Shown here in pieces: positions 24,481 through 33,266 of a stretch of 35,234 nucleotides of DNA. Under the pieces are notes generated by a model, which worked only from the letters and a program-made list of their open reading frames with translations, made no database searches and was not told where the DNA came from. Location of the stretch: positions 1-35,234 of the forward strand of contig CBFIIT010000012.1 of the NCBI GenBank assembly GCA_965662725.1. Direction: 5' to 3'. Source of the DNA: UBA8337 sp965662725. GTDB lineage: Bacteria; Pseudomonadota; Alphaproteobacteria; RS24. Within the stretch, counting starts at the first letter, position 1. Each line of letters opens with the position of its first letter. Both the position numbers and the translations under genes were made by a program.

Positions 24481-25377
24481 ATGAACACCAAAGAACAGCG
24501 CGAATTGATAAGTCGAATTCGTAAAATGCCCGAACTGGCTGATGCCTTCGGTGCGCCGCTTTTGGCTTGGCAGACAATGCTCGTTTTATTGGTCAGCTTT
24601 GGCGGTTTCGGACTATCAAGCTATGCTTATTTGACCGGATTGGTGTCGCCATTCATTACCGTGCCGCTTAGTGGGTTTTTCATTTTCTGGAGTTTCACGC
24701 CATTACATGAGGCGGTGCATCGCAACCTTTCCAGCATTAGCTGGCTGAATGACGGTTTGGGGACTTTGAGCGCACAATTGCTGTTGCCCGGTTTCAATTC
24801 CGGCTTGTATCGCTATTTGCATATCACCCATCACACGCGGGCCGGACAACCGGATGACCCTGATGTGAAATTTACCAAAGGCAATTTGTTGCTGTGCTGG
24901 TTGAATGCCGCGTTTTTGGATCTGTTATGGAGTAAATACTACATCTCCGTTTGGTCAGAGCGCCCAATCAGGGAACGCGCGCGCTTTTCGCTCGGCGTGG
25001 TTTTATATATTGCGATGTTTGTGATTGCTTTTAGCTCGCCCTATGCGTTTGCTTTTACGGTGGCTTTCTTGCTGCCGATGTTTTTGGGGCGCATTATCAC
25101 GGTTTATTTATTCGCCACTATTCAGCACGAAGAAGGGCATGAGCAGCGCAATGATCCGCTTGGCGCAACATGGATTCAAGACGTCCATTCACAACGATGG
25201 CAGCGCATTTTCATGCTCGGCCAATCGCAGCACCTCATTCATCATCTTTATACCAATGTGCCTTGGTATAATTACGACCGTATTTGGCAGGTGGCGCGGC
25301 ATTTGGTTCCGGGCGAAAATATTAGCCATGGCGGTTATCTAACGCGACAACGGAAACCGTTTACCACCGACGTTTAG
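24481..25377 (+). CDS. Membrane fatty acid desaturase family protein
   Basis: A 298-residue di-iron membrane enzyme of the desaturase/hydroxylase superfamily. Its three His boxes are intact: HEAVH (76-80), HITHH (114-118) and HLIHH (251-255), with an extra QHEEGH stretch before the third. Four hydrophobic segments lie between them. The substrate is not fixed by sequence: acyl lipids are likely, but carotenoid hydroxylases or ketolases share this layout. The start is ATG at 24481, with GGGAGGG at 24467-24473, seven bases upstream; a TTG six bases earlier is too close to that site. The LpxR-like gene follows after three bases. Confidence 0.85.
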   Translation: MNTKEQRELISRIRKMPELADAFGAPLLAWQTMLVLLVSFGGFGLSSYAYLTGLVSPFITVPLSGFFIFWSFTPLHEAVHRNLSSISWLNDGLGTLSAQLLLPGFNSGLYRYLHITHHTRAGQPDDPDVKFTKGNLLLCWLNAAFLDLLWSKYYISVWSERPIRERARFSLGVVLYIAMFVIAFSSPYAFAFTVAFLLPMFLGRIITVYLFATIQHEEGHEQRNDPLGATWIQDVHSQRWQRIFMLGQSQHLIHHLYTNVPWYNYDRIWQVARHLVPGENISHGGYLTRQRKPFTTDV

Positions 25378-25380
25378 ACT

Positions 25381-26250
25381 TTGCCGCTCGTATCGATAGA
25401 TCATCGCCGTTTCAATGGATTTTCCAAGATTTTTGTCTCGCGCCTGATTATGTGGGCGCTTCCGGCAGTGTTCGGCTGCCTCGCATGCGCACAAGCGGCT
25501 GAGGATGAAACGGCCGATGCCACCTTATGGCAATTGGAAATTGCCAATGACAGTCCCAATGGCTTCAAATTCAGCGATGCTTATGAAACCCATTCCATGC
25601 GTGTCGCGAAAATAAATGCGCAGCAAGAAATCTCTGTCACCGCCGCGCTTGTCGCGCCGGAACGCCCAGAAGCGATTGATGAGGACTATCCGGCCAATCG
25701 CGCCTTTGGCGAACTGCTGACCATTGATGTTCGCCGCTTTTGGCAGTCGGATGGGGCGGCAAGCTATTATCTGGGCAGTGCCGTGACTTTTGTCGGGCGG
25801 TTCGGTCTCGATAGCATGCAAGAGGCTTTTCATGATTTGCTTGGCTATCGCAGCGTCAAAGACGAGCTTGTCAGCACGCGGATGAATGATGCAGTTATGG
25901 CCTCAGGCATTGTTCAATATCGCAGGCCATTGAAAAACAGCAGATATTTTGAAAGCACTTTGGAATTGGGCACGCGCCGCAATGCGCTGAGTGCGTCATT
26001 CAAAAAAACTTCCGATTGCGACACATTTAGCTGGGAATATCACGGCACGCTGGAATTGATTGCCAATGATGAAGTGGTCTCAGCGGCTCCGGTCAATGCC
26101 GATATTCGCCATATTGTGCCGACACTCGGCCTCGGCTTTTGTAAGAAATGGCGTGGCTATCAGGTGCGATTGAGTGAAGAAATATCGCTGCCGCGCATCA
26201 GCAGCGATAACAGTCTTTACCCGATGGTGCGGCTGAGTGTCGGCTTTTAA
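25381..26250 (+). CDS. LpxR-like outer-membrane lipid A 3'-O-deacylase family protein
   Basis: A 289-residue secreted protein with a signal-peptide-like segment (WALPAVFGCLACAQAA) and a terminal Phe typical of outer-membrane beta-barrels. Blocks resemble Salmonella LpxR (DUF2219): EIANDSPNG for its N-D active-site motif (Asn56, Asp57), a PERPEAI...NRAF stretch matching its KPEAV...DRAF, and LGSAVTFVGRFGLDSMQEAFHDLLG for its GVIGP...H region (His151). LpxR removes the 3' acyl chain from lipid A in a calcium-dependent way. The start is uncertain: TTG at 25381 gives the positive N-terminus a signal peptide needs, while ATG at 25450 would lack one. It is probably coupled to the desaturase. Confidence 0.65.
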   Translation: MPLVSIDHRRFNGFSKIFVSRLIMWALPAVFGCLACAQAAEDETADATLWQLEIANDSPNGFKFSDAYETHSMRVAKINAQQEISVTAALVAPERPEAIDEDYPANRAFGELLTIDVRRFWQSDGAASYYLGSAVTFVGRFGLDSMQEAFHDLLGYRSVKDELVSTRMNDAVMASGIVQYRRPLKNSRYFESTLELGTRRNALSASFKKTSDCDTFSWEYHGTLELIANDEVVSAAPVNADIRHIVPTLGLGFCKKWRGYQVRLSEEISLPRISSDNSLYPMVRLSVGF

Positions 26251-26251
26251 C

Positions 26252-26677
26252 TTACAAATAAATTTGCGTCTGGGTCACAACCGCCACTCGCTTACCGTCG
26301 TCGCGGGTGATTTCGGTTTGCCACACAGATAAACGCCGTCCAATCGATAGCGGGGTGCAAACACCGTGCAATGTATCGCCTTCCATTGCCGGTTTAATGA
26401 AATTGGTTTTGCTTTCAATTGTTGTCGTGCCGGCCGAGCCTTCCGGCACATTCATATGTGCACCGATGGCACCAAGCGCATCAGCGAATGACATGATTGC
26501 ACCGCCATGCACATTCGGTAGGTGATTGGTCAATTCTTTGCGCACCGGCAATTTGCCCTCAACCTTATCTTTCGAAGCCGAAACAAGTTGGATACCGATA
26601 TGGGCGGCGAAATTAACCGCGTCTGAAAATGATTGCAGCTCACCTGTTTCCAGCATATTGCCTAATTCATCTGCCAT
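26252..26677 (-). CDS. PaaI-type hotdog-fold thioesterase
   Basis: A 141-residue 4HBT-superfamily protein. NVHGGAIMSFADALGAIGA is the HGG active-site segment and helix; TTIESKTNFIKPA is the second family block. It would hydrolyse an acyl- or aroyl-CoA of unknown identity. A strong AGGAG precedes the ATG. It lies nine bases downstream of the GntP permease gene on the same strand, so the two are probably one operon, and it ends one base from the convergent LpxR-like gene. It is only distantly similar to the thioesterase at 22782-23213. Confidence 0.85.
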   Translation of the reverse strand: MADELGNMLETGELQSFSDAVNFAAHIGIQLVSASKDKVEGKLPVRKELTNHLPNVHGGAIMSFADALGAIGAHMNVPEGSAGTTTIESKTNFIKPAMEGDTLHGVCTPLSIGRRLSVWQTEITRDDGKRVAVVTQTQIYL

Positions 26678-26686
26678 TTTTTGCTC

Positions 26687-28051
26687 CTATATCACCACAC
26701 TAAGGGCCATGACTGTCAGCGTCGCAATAACAGGAATGGCGACGGTTATTACCGCTACATCCTTATAGGCTTGTTTATGGGTCAGCTGGGTAATGGTCAG
26801 CATGGCAATCACCGCGCCGCAATGCGGCAGGCTGTCAAAACCACCACTGGCCATGGCAACAATGCGGTGCAATTCCTCTGCCGCAATGCCCATGGCCAGA
26901 TAGCTTTCTGCCATGGTTGCCATGAAGATTTGCAAGCCGCCTGAAGCTGAACCGGTGATTGCCGAGACAACTGAAATAGATGCAAAGGCCGATATTTTAG
27001 GCGGCAGACCGGAATTCAACATGGCGGATGAGAAATCTTGAAAGCCAACCGTTTGCACGACAATGCCGCCAAAGCCGATAACGGCAGCCGTGTTCAACAA
27101 TGGCATAATGGCATCATTGGTGCCTTCGCCGAATACGTTTAAGCCGCGTCCGTGCAAATTCGGGAACATCACATAAGCCAATAGCGAGCCGATAAACAAG
27201 GCGAGGCTTGGCCAAAACACCGGCTGTTTTAGCGCGAAACCGGCGAGGTCGGTCAGCAGCCCTTCAGACGCAAGCAGGCCGAATGAGGTCAATAAACGCG
27301 GCAGCATGATAATCGCCAGCACGACGATAAGCGGCACGATTGCCAATTGCCATTTCGGCATATCATCACTGGCAACAATGTTCTCAACCTTGTCGAGCGG
27401 CCCCGGTTCAAAACCTTCGCCATTGGCTTTCGCTTTCACGCGTTCGCGCTCAAGATAATACATGCCAACACTGAACATGATCGCACCACCGATAATGCCG
27501 AGAAGCGGCGCGGCGAACAAATCAGTGCCCAAAGCAACTGACGGAATAACATTTTGAATCGATGGCGTGCCGGGCAGGGCAGTTAGAGTGAATGTGCCTG
27601 CGCCCAAAGCCAATGCCGCGCAAAACAAACGCTTCGGCACATCGGCCTCTTTCAGCAAGCTGAGGCCGAGCGGATACATGGCAAAAATAACGACGAAGAC
27701 GACAACACCGCCATAAGTCAGCGCGGCGCAGGTTAAAACGGTAATCCATAAGACCCGTTCATTGCCCAACTTATTGATAAGCGCCAGCGCGACGGATGTT
27801 GCGGCCTTGCTTTCGCCCATCACCCGCCCGAATACGGCACCGGCGATAAATAGCAGGAAAAATCGTCCGGCAAAGCTGAATGTACCAAGCGGGCCGGAAG
27901 CATAATGTTTGGAAAAGGCGTCGGCGATTGGCAGGCCATTGGTGAGTGCGACCACCAGACCGCATAAAAGTGATGCGAAGAAGATATTAACCCCGCGTAA
28001 TGCGAGAAAAATAAGCAACGCCAAGCCAGCCAGTAAACCAATATAAGCCAT
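26687..28051 (-). CDS. GntP family permease
   Basis: A 454-residue inner-membrane transporter with about 12 hydrophobic segments. AALTYGGVVVFVVIFAMYPLG, TALPGTPSIQNVIPS and the late ITGSASGGLQIFMATM and SGGFDSLPHCGAVIAML fit the GntP family, which imports gluconate, related sugar acids or 3-hydroxybutyrate by proton symport. The partner thioesterase favours an organic acid rather than a sugar acid, but this is inference. GGGAGGG precedes the ATG. It is divergent from the GPH symporter gene. Confidence 0.85.
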   Translation of the reverse strand: MAYIGLLAGLALLIFLALRGVNIFFASLLCGLVVALTNGLPIADAFSKHYASGPLGTFSFAGRFFLLFIAGAVFGRVMGESKAATSVALALINKLGNERVLWITVLTCAALTYGGVVVFVVIFAMYPLGLSLLKEADVPKRLFCAALALGAGTFTLTALPGTPSIQNVIPSVALGTDLFAAPLLGIIGGAIMFSVGMYYLERERVKAKANGEGFEPGPLDKVENIVASDDMPKWQLAIVPLIVVLAIIMLPRLLTSFGLLASEGLLTDLAGFALKQPVFWPSLALFIGSLLAYVMFPNLHGRGLNVFGEGTNDAIMPLLNTAAVIGFGGIVVQTVGFQDFSSAMLNSGLPPKISAFASISVVSAITGSASGGLQIFMATMAESYLAMGIAAEELHRIVAMASGGFDSLPHCGAVIAMLTITQLTHKQAYKDVAVITVAIPVIATLTVMALSVVI

Positions 28052-28075
28052 GAATCCCTCCCAAGATGCAGTCTT

Positions 28076-28103
28076 AGTTTAGGCGCGGATTCGGCATTTG
28101 CAA
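28076..28103 (-). promoter_or_regulatory. Possible promoter of the GntP permease operon
   Basis: On the minus strand TTGCAA (28103-28098) and TAAACT (28081-28076) are 16 bases apart, 25 bases before the permease ATG. Consensus match is moderate. Confidence 0.35.
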
Positions 28104-28148
28104 TAGCTGACGGTTTGGTCAATGCTGATTGCCATTGGGAGAAAAAGT

Positions 28149-29567
28149 ATGAGCGGTTTTAAATTGGATGGCGGTATCAAGTTCTATTACGGGCTGGGCG
28201 CAGCACCTTACGGGATTAAAGATAACGGCTTCAGTTATTTTCTGCTGATATTCTATTCGCAGGTTCTAGGCCTGTCGCCTGTTCTTACCAGTCTTGCCCT
28301 CACCATTGCGATTGCCGTTGATGCGGTTACCGATCCGCTTATCGGATATGTGTCGGATAATTGGCGCTCAAAATGGGGACGTCGGCACCCGTTTATGTAT
28401 TGGTCGATTATCCCGATTTGCCTGAGCTATGGCCTGATGTGGAACCCGCCTGAGATTGTTCTGTCTTCTCAAATGGGCATGTTTGGCTTTCTGGTATTTA
28501 TGGCTGTCACCATTCGCATTTTCCTAACCTTTTTTGAAGTGCCGAACACCGCGCTGATTTCCGAACTGACCACCGATTATGACCAGCGGACCAATCTAAT
28601 GGGCTTGCGGTTTATGTTTGGCTGGCTCGGCGGCATTGGTATGGCATTTCTCGGCTATTCGGTATTCTTTCAATCGGCTGATGGCAGTAATGGCATTTTG
28701 CAGGCTGAAGGCTATGGTCAATACGGCATCGCCGCTTCGTGCTTAATGCTTGTCGGCATGCTGGCGTCCTCGCTTGGTACGCATAAAACCATTCCGCATT
28801 TACACACGCCGCCCGAAAAAGACATTTTAGCACCGCGCCAAATCATCCGCGAAGTGTTGGATGTGATGAAAAACAATAATTTCATGGCTTTGTTTGTCGC
28901 CTCGATTTGCTTTGGCACAGCAGCCGGTTTTCAGGCTGCGTTAAGCATTTATTTCTCCACTTTCTTTTGGGAGTTAAAGCCATCTCAATTGGCGATTTTC
29001 ACTATGTTTCAAGCGATTGCTGCCGTCTGCGCCGTGCCGATTGCGCGTGCCTTGGGAGGGCGTTTTGACAAACGTCGCGCCGCGCTTGGCAGTTTCGTCG
29101 TCATGCTGGCAATCGGGCCGGTTATGTGGATTTCACGGCTGATGGATATTTTGCCACCAAATGGCGACCCGACTTTATTCCCGATGTTACTGGCGCATAA
29201 CTTCCTGCAAGTGCTGATTATTATCGTCTTTTATATTCTGTTCGGCTCGATGATGGCCGATGTGGTAGAGGATAGCGCGGTCGATACATCGCGGCGCAGC
29301 GAGGGGATTATTTTCGCGGCGCGTGGTTTTGCCGGCAAAATGGTCACCGGCCTCGGCATTATGATGGCCGGTCTGGTTATTTCGCTTATCAACCTGCCGC
29401 GAGATGCGGCACCGGAAGACATTGACCCCGATATATTGGTTCAATTGGTGTTGTATGTGGTGCCGATTGAAGCGGTGTTTTATGCCAGCGCGTTTATCTT
29501 TCTCAGTCGCTATCGCATTTCACGCGCCAAGCATGGCGAGAATGTTGAGGCTGTCGCCGGCCTCTGA
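28149..29567 (+). CDS. GPH (MelB-type) cation symporter
   Basis: A 472-residue major-facilitator protein of the glycoside-pentoside-hexuronide:cation symporter family, with 12 predicted membrane helices. DAVTDPLIGYVSDNW with the following RSKWGRRHPFMYW is the family's helix 2-3 signature, and SELTTDYDQRTNLMGLR is the typical next block. MelB-type proteins carry sugars with Na+ or H+, but many marine alphaproteobacterial members have no known substrate. The ATG at 28149 is favoured by GGGAG seven bases upstream; a longer frame starts nine codons earlier. Divergent from gntP-like, convergent with the SulP gene (1-base gap). Confidence 0.88.
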   Translation: MSGFKLDGGIKFYYGLGAAPYGIKDNGFSYFLLIFYSQVLGLSPVLTSLALTIAIAVDAVTDPLIGYVSDNWRSKWGRRHPFMYWSIIPICLSYGLMWNPPEIVLSSQMGMFGFLVFMAVTIRIFLTFFEVPNTALISELTTDYDQRTNLMGLRFMFGWLGGIGMAFLGYSVFFQSADGSNGILQAEGYGQYGIAASCLMLVGMLASSLGTHKTIPHLHTPPEKDILAPRQIIREVLDVMKNNNFMALFVASICFGTAAGFQAALSIYFSTFFWELKPSQLAIFTMFQAIAAVCAVPIARALGGRFDKRRAALGSFVVMLAIGPVMWISRLMDILPPNGDPTLFPMLLAHNFLQVLIIIVFYILFGSMMADVVEDSAVDTSRRSEGIIFAARGFAGKMVTGLGIMMAGLVISLINLPRDAAPEDIDPDILVQLVLYVVPIEAVFYASAFIFLSRYRISRAKHGENVEAVAGL

Positions 29568-29568
29568 T

Positions 29569-31761
29569 TTATGATTGCAGTTCTGCAATTGTGCGATTGG
29601 CTGAGATTATGCGGTCGGAGAGGGTGACCGAAACAAGCTGCAGCAGGACATCAATCGCCGGATCATGCGCCGCTTCCAACTTGTCATAGGTTTCACGCGA
29701 TAACACATAAACAGTGGTTTTACCGCGCGCGATAAGGTCTGCGCTGCGCGTTTCATTGCGCACAAAGCCCATCTCACCCAGCATGGTGTGGCGCATATAA
29801 GAATAAATGCGGAAGGGCTGGCTCGGCACATCATGGCTAACAACATCAATGCGCCCGGTATCGAGGAAGAAAACCTCATCGGCCTGTTCGCCTTGTCTGC
29901 AAATAATTTCATCGTCGTCGAACTGGCGTTTTTCAAGCACTTTAAACAAATGCGAGGCTGCATCTTTATCTTCAAAGCGCGTCTCCAGCCAAATTTGCAG
30001 CGAGCTGAGCATATCGAACTCGCGTTCGCGAAGCATGCTTTCCTCGATCGCTTCCATCGCGTCATATATCGCAGCGTAGTTCTGATCATTAATCAGGGCA
30101 GGCGAACGATTTAGCAGGCGCGCAATACGGAACTGGTCGCGCTTCGGCAACTCAATCGTTGAGACAGAGCAATTATGCTTGTCGGCAGCAAAGAATATTT
30201 TCTGCAATATCTGCTCAGCCGAAGCATCAATGCCACTAACATGCCGGAAAGACAGTATAATATGGCGTACATCGTCATTTCTATCTGCCAACTGGTCTTT
30301 AATCAGTTTGTAGAAATTATGTGCCGTACCGAAGAACAAAAATCCTTGTAATTCATAAATGCGAATGGATTTGTGAACCGGATTGAGAAAGTCTTCTTCA
30401 TCGCGAGAGCGGACGATGCGAGAGCGATAAGCCTCGCCGGAAAGCTGGTTACGGACAATGCCGACAATGCTGGCACGCGCAGCAAACAATATGCAACCGG
30501 CAACAACGCCGAGGCCAAGACCGAATATGAAGCCGGCATAGAGCGTGGTTCCGGCGATCACCAAAATCATTAAATATTCAATACGGTCGAGCGTGCCGGA
30601 AGTTGTTACCATCCAGCGAAATGCGATTTGTGCGCCAAGAAACAGCACCATGGCGGCGAGAGATATTTGCGGCAATAGGGTGATGGCGTCGCTACCGACA
30701 AAAAATACACCGGCACATAATACCGTTGTTAGGAAGGCAGCAATTGGGAAACGGCTTTTCTTTTCGGCATTAAGCATTGACCGAGAGAGCGAAACCAAGC
30801 CGATAAAGCCACCTAATAACCCTGAAATACCAATGGCATAGCCATGAATTTTAAGCTCATGATTAAGGTCGCTGTCAAAGTTTCTTTCCAACTCAATACC
30901 GGCAATAATCAGCAGAATGGCCAGACCGGTAACAACGATAACAGCAACGGTTTCGGGGAAGAAATCAATAAAGGTCGCTAGGGTTATTGTGTCTAACGCC
31001 GATTGGGTCACCGGCATGAATAGCTTGGTTTCGCCTGCAACCTCCAGTAGAAGCCCCATTTTTTGAGCATCTGCAATGGATATTCCATTCATCGCAAAAA
31101 CAGCATGCGCGATAAAAATTGAAGCAAAAATCGCTATCGGCAATGCCAAACTGTTTTGAACATAGGTGGAAACGTACCAGTAGATAACCGCAAGTGCGCA
31201 AACAGTTAAAAGCTTGACCATTTGCAGGTTACTGATTTCGCTAAATTCGGCCGGATTCATAGGATCTATGCCGGTCGCCAGCAAAATTGCGCCACTCACC
31301 ATCAAACACCCGGCGGCGGCCAAAAATCCACCTGCTACAGAAATCGGCACAAACCGGATAAAATTACCGACTTGGAAATACCCAAGTAAAAACATGGTAA
31401 GCGCGGTTAAAAGCGTTATCGCCACCATAATTGTCAGGGTCGAAAGGGCTAGTGCCTCGCCCGAGACACCGCTTTCACTCAGGCTTTGCGCAACCAGAAA
31501 GAACAGGCTGGCCATCACCGCGACAGAATTTGAGTCAGGTCCGGCGATTGAGAATTTTATGCCTGATCGATACGCAACAACCAGGCCCGTTACAACGGTT
31601 GTCACCAAAGCGGCGCTGATCGTGTAACCGATATAAGGAATAAGCAATGGCGAGGTGAACAAAAGCGCGCCGTAAGACAACGCATAAGTGAGTGATAAGA
31701 GCGCAATGGCAATTCCGGCCCCGATATCAGACCGAGCTGCTTTGGTAATCATAGCTGACAC
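29569..31761 (-). CDS. SulP-type anion transporter fused to STAS and cyclic-nucleotide-binding domains
   Basis: A 730-residue membrane protein. Residues ~15-430 form a SulP/SLC26 transporter core with the AGPDSNSVAVMA block. A STAS domain follows (about 460-560, with HVSGIDASAEQIL), then a C-terminal cNMP-binding domain (about 600-725) whose phosphate-binding cassette reads GEMGFVRNETRSA with the conserved Arg. SulP members carry sulfate, bicarbonate, chloride or dicarboxylates. cNMP control of transport is inferred from the fusion. The start is GTG at 31761, preceded by GGAG; an ATG three codons later is also possible. It lies about 90 bases downstream of the crotonase gene. Confidence 0.9.
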   Translation of the reverse strand: MSAMITKAARSDIGAGIAIALLSLTYALSYGALLFTSPLLIPYIGYTISAALVTTVVTGLVVAYRSGIKFSIAGPDSNSVAVMASLFFLVAQSLSESGVSGEALALSTLTIMVAITLLTALTMFLLGYFQVGNFIRFVPISVAGGFLAAAGCLMVSGAILLATGIDPMNPAEFSEISNLQMVKLLTVCALAVIYWYVSTYVQNSLALPIAIFASIFIAHAVFAMNGISIADAQKMGLLLEVAGETKLFMPVTQSALDTITLATFIDFFPETVAVIVVTGLAILLIIAGIELERNFDSDLNHELKIHGYAIGISGLLGGFIGLVSLSRSMLNAEKKSRFPIAAFLTTVLCAGVFFVGSDAITLLPQISLAAMVLFLGAQIAFRWMVTTSGTLDRIEYLMILVIAGTTLYAGFIFGLGLGVVAGCILFAARASIVGIVRNQLSGEAYRSRIVRSRDEEDFLNPVHKSIRIYELQGFLFFGTAHNFYKLIKDQLADRNDDVRHIILSFRHVSGIDASAEQILQKIFFAADKHNCSVSTIELPKRDQFRIARLLNRSPALINDQNYAAIYDAMEAIEESMLREREFDMLSSLQIWLETRFEDKDAASHLFKVLEKRQFDDDEIICRQGEQADEVFFLDTGRIDVVSHDVPSQPFRIYSYMRHTMLGEMGFVRNETRSADLIARGKTTVYVLSRETYDKLEAAHDPAIDVLLQLVSVTLSDRIISANRTIAELQS

Positions 31762-31852
31762 AATAACTCCGTGAACATAAACAACATTTTAGAGAGATTC
31801 GGAGCGGTGGTTCAGCTAATGCTCAAGCCGACTGTAAAGCGGATTGTAAAGC

Positions 31853-32548
31853 TTAGACGCTGACGGAAAGGGCTTCGACACCATCCAAATCAGCCGCCAT
31901 TTTGGCGCTTAATGCGCCACGAACAAGGCGTTTATTGCCGGCATAGGCTTTCCCGTCGAGCTGTTGCATTTCCTTGGCTTTTTCCATGGCGCGCGCGTGC
32001 AGCCCATCTGCGGCCACCGCTTCATCCAGAAAACCGGCTTTCACCGCCGTTTGCGAGTCAACCAATTGAGCGCCGACAAAGCACATATCGAGATATTTAT
32101 TGTTCAGCTTGAATTGCGCCAAATCATAACCGAAATCGGGCAGCACCATGCCAATGGCACTCTCATTCAGGCCATACATTGCTTCGCCCTCTGCGCCGAT
32201 ACGATAATCAGCGGTCAACATCAGCAAGCCACCAGCGGCAATGCCATGGCCGGGTGAGGCGATAAGCAATGGTTTCGGGCAAGCGAACATGCGGGTCAGC
32301 AATTTGCCGCCCAGCACCACCATTTCACCGGCGCGTTCCGGCTCGTTTTGCATCACTTTCAGGTTAAAACCGGCACTCATAGCGCGTCCCTCGGCTGTCA
32401 GCAGAATTACATCAGCCTTGCTTTCCGCTTCATCAAAGCAGCTATTCAAGGCTTCCAGCATTTCAAAGCCCAGCGCATTGGCCTTGCCATCATTCATCGT
32501 AATGACGGCGATACCGTCTTCAAGTTTGCAAGTTGCGAAATCAGTCAT
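31853..32548 (-). CDS. Enoyl-CoA hydratase/isomerase (crotonase) family protein
   Basis: A 231-residue crotonase-fold protein that binds acyl-CoA. The oxyanion-hole segment SAGFNLK is present, as are HGIAAGGLLML and NESAIGMVLP. In enoyl-CoA hydratase two Glu residues catalyse water addition; here one aligns to Glu129 (in NES) but the other is replaced by Met110. A plain hydratase is therefore less likely than an isomerase or hydrolase-like activity. A related 'crotonase' group is common in alphaproteobacteria. ATG overlaps the stop of the upstream ferric-reductase-like gene (TGATG), so the two are translationally coupled. Confidence 0.85.
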   Translation of the reverse strand: MTDFATCKLEDGIAVITMNDGKANALGFEMLEALNSCFDEAESKADVILLTAEGRAMSAGFNLKVMQNEPERAGEMVVLGGKLLTRMFACPKPLLIASPGHGIAAGGLLMLTADYRIGAEGEAMYGLNESAIGMVLPDFGYDLAQFKLNNKYLDMCFVGAQLVDSQTAVKAGFLDEAVAADGLHARAMEKAKEMQQLDGKAYAGNKRLVRGALSAKMAADLDGVEALSVSV

Positions 32549-33162
32549 CAGGCGCTCCGACGGGTTTTAAGGGTTACGAATATCCGTAATACTATGGCGG
32601 CCCATATCAGGAATATCAAGAATAACGGTTTGCCATATCCGGCGAAATAGCCGTTCGTATAGGTGAAGGCGAAAACAAAGGCCAGATAATGCGCGCCAAA
32701 CTTATGCAGGCGTCGCCAATTGGTTTGGCCGATGCGCCGCAAAGCAGCGTCATTTGAGGTGGCCAGCATGAAAAACATCGCCAGATAAGCACCGCCGCCA
32801 ACAATAATGGTCGCCATATCCGTCTCAGATTGCTGGATAATGATAAACGCAATCAACGCCACCAAATGAATGGTGTGAGCAATGCCGAAACTGATGCCGC
32901 TATTGCGACGATGCCGACGCAGCCACTCCGTCGCTTTGTTTTGCACCAGCTCATAAAGCGGTGATGCGATATAAGATGCGAGAAACAAAAAGAACGACAA
33001 GCGCGCCGTATAACGGGCCCAAAGCTGCCATGAGGTTTCCGATGCCGGAATCTGAATGAATATGCCGAGCAATAAAACCGTGCTGGCCAGCATGGTGGCA
33101 CTTATCCAAGGCCACAGACCGTCTTTGGCCAAACCATAGCCATTATCGCGCGCAATATTCAT
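32548..33162 (-). CDS. Ferric-reductase-like transmembrane protein
   Basis: A 204-residue membrane protein with about six hydrophobic segments. His pairs GIAHTIHLVAL and LHKFGAHYLAF lie in two helices and fit the haem-binding core of the ferric reductase-like/MsrQ superfamily, which moves electrons across the membrane. No flavin or NAD(P)H domain is attached, and no msrP partner is nearby, so the electron donor and acceptor are unknown. I chose ATG at 33162, which follows GAGGGG; a longer frame begins 11 codons upstream. The stop overlaps the crotonase start. Divergent from the acyl-CoA dehydrogenase. Confidence 0.72.
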   Translation of the reverse strand: MNIARDNGYGLAKDGLWPWISATMLASTVLLLGIFIQIPASETSWQLWARYTARLSFFLFLASYIASPLYELVQNKATEWLRRHRRNSGISFGIAHTIHLVALIAFIIIQQSETDMATIIVGGGAYLAMFFMLATSNDAALRRIGQTNWRRLHKFGAHYLAFVFAFTYTNGYFAGYGKPLFLIFLIWAAIVLRIFVTLKTRRSA

Positions 33163-33186
33163 CAGTCCCCTCATTCTTGTGGCCTT

Positions 33187-33216
33187 TTGACACATAAATC
33201 ATCATAAAATTAGCGT
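33187..33216 (+). promoter_or_regulatory. Possible promoter of the acyl-CoA dehydrogenase gene
   Basis: A consensus TTGACA (33187-33192) is followed 18 bases later by TAGCGT (33211-33216). The ATG is 50 bases further on, after AGGAG. The -10 box is weak. Confidence 0.4.
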
Positions 33217-33266
33217 GTCTTTCGGCGCTTGTTGATTTACCTTAGCGGAAATTACAGGAGATTGTC

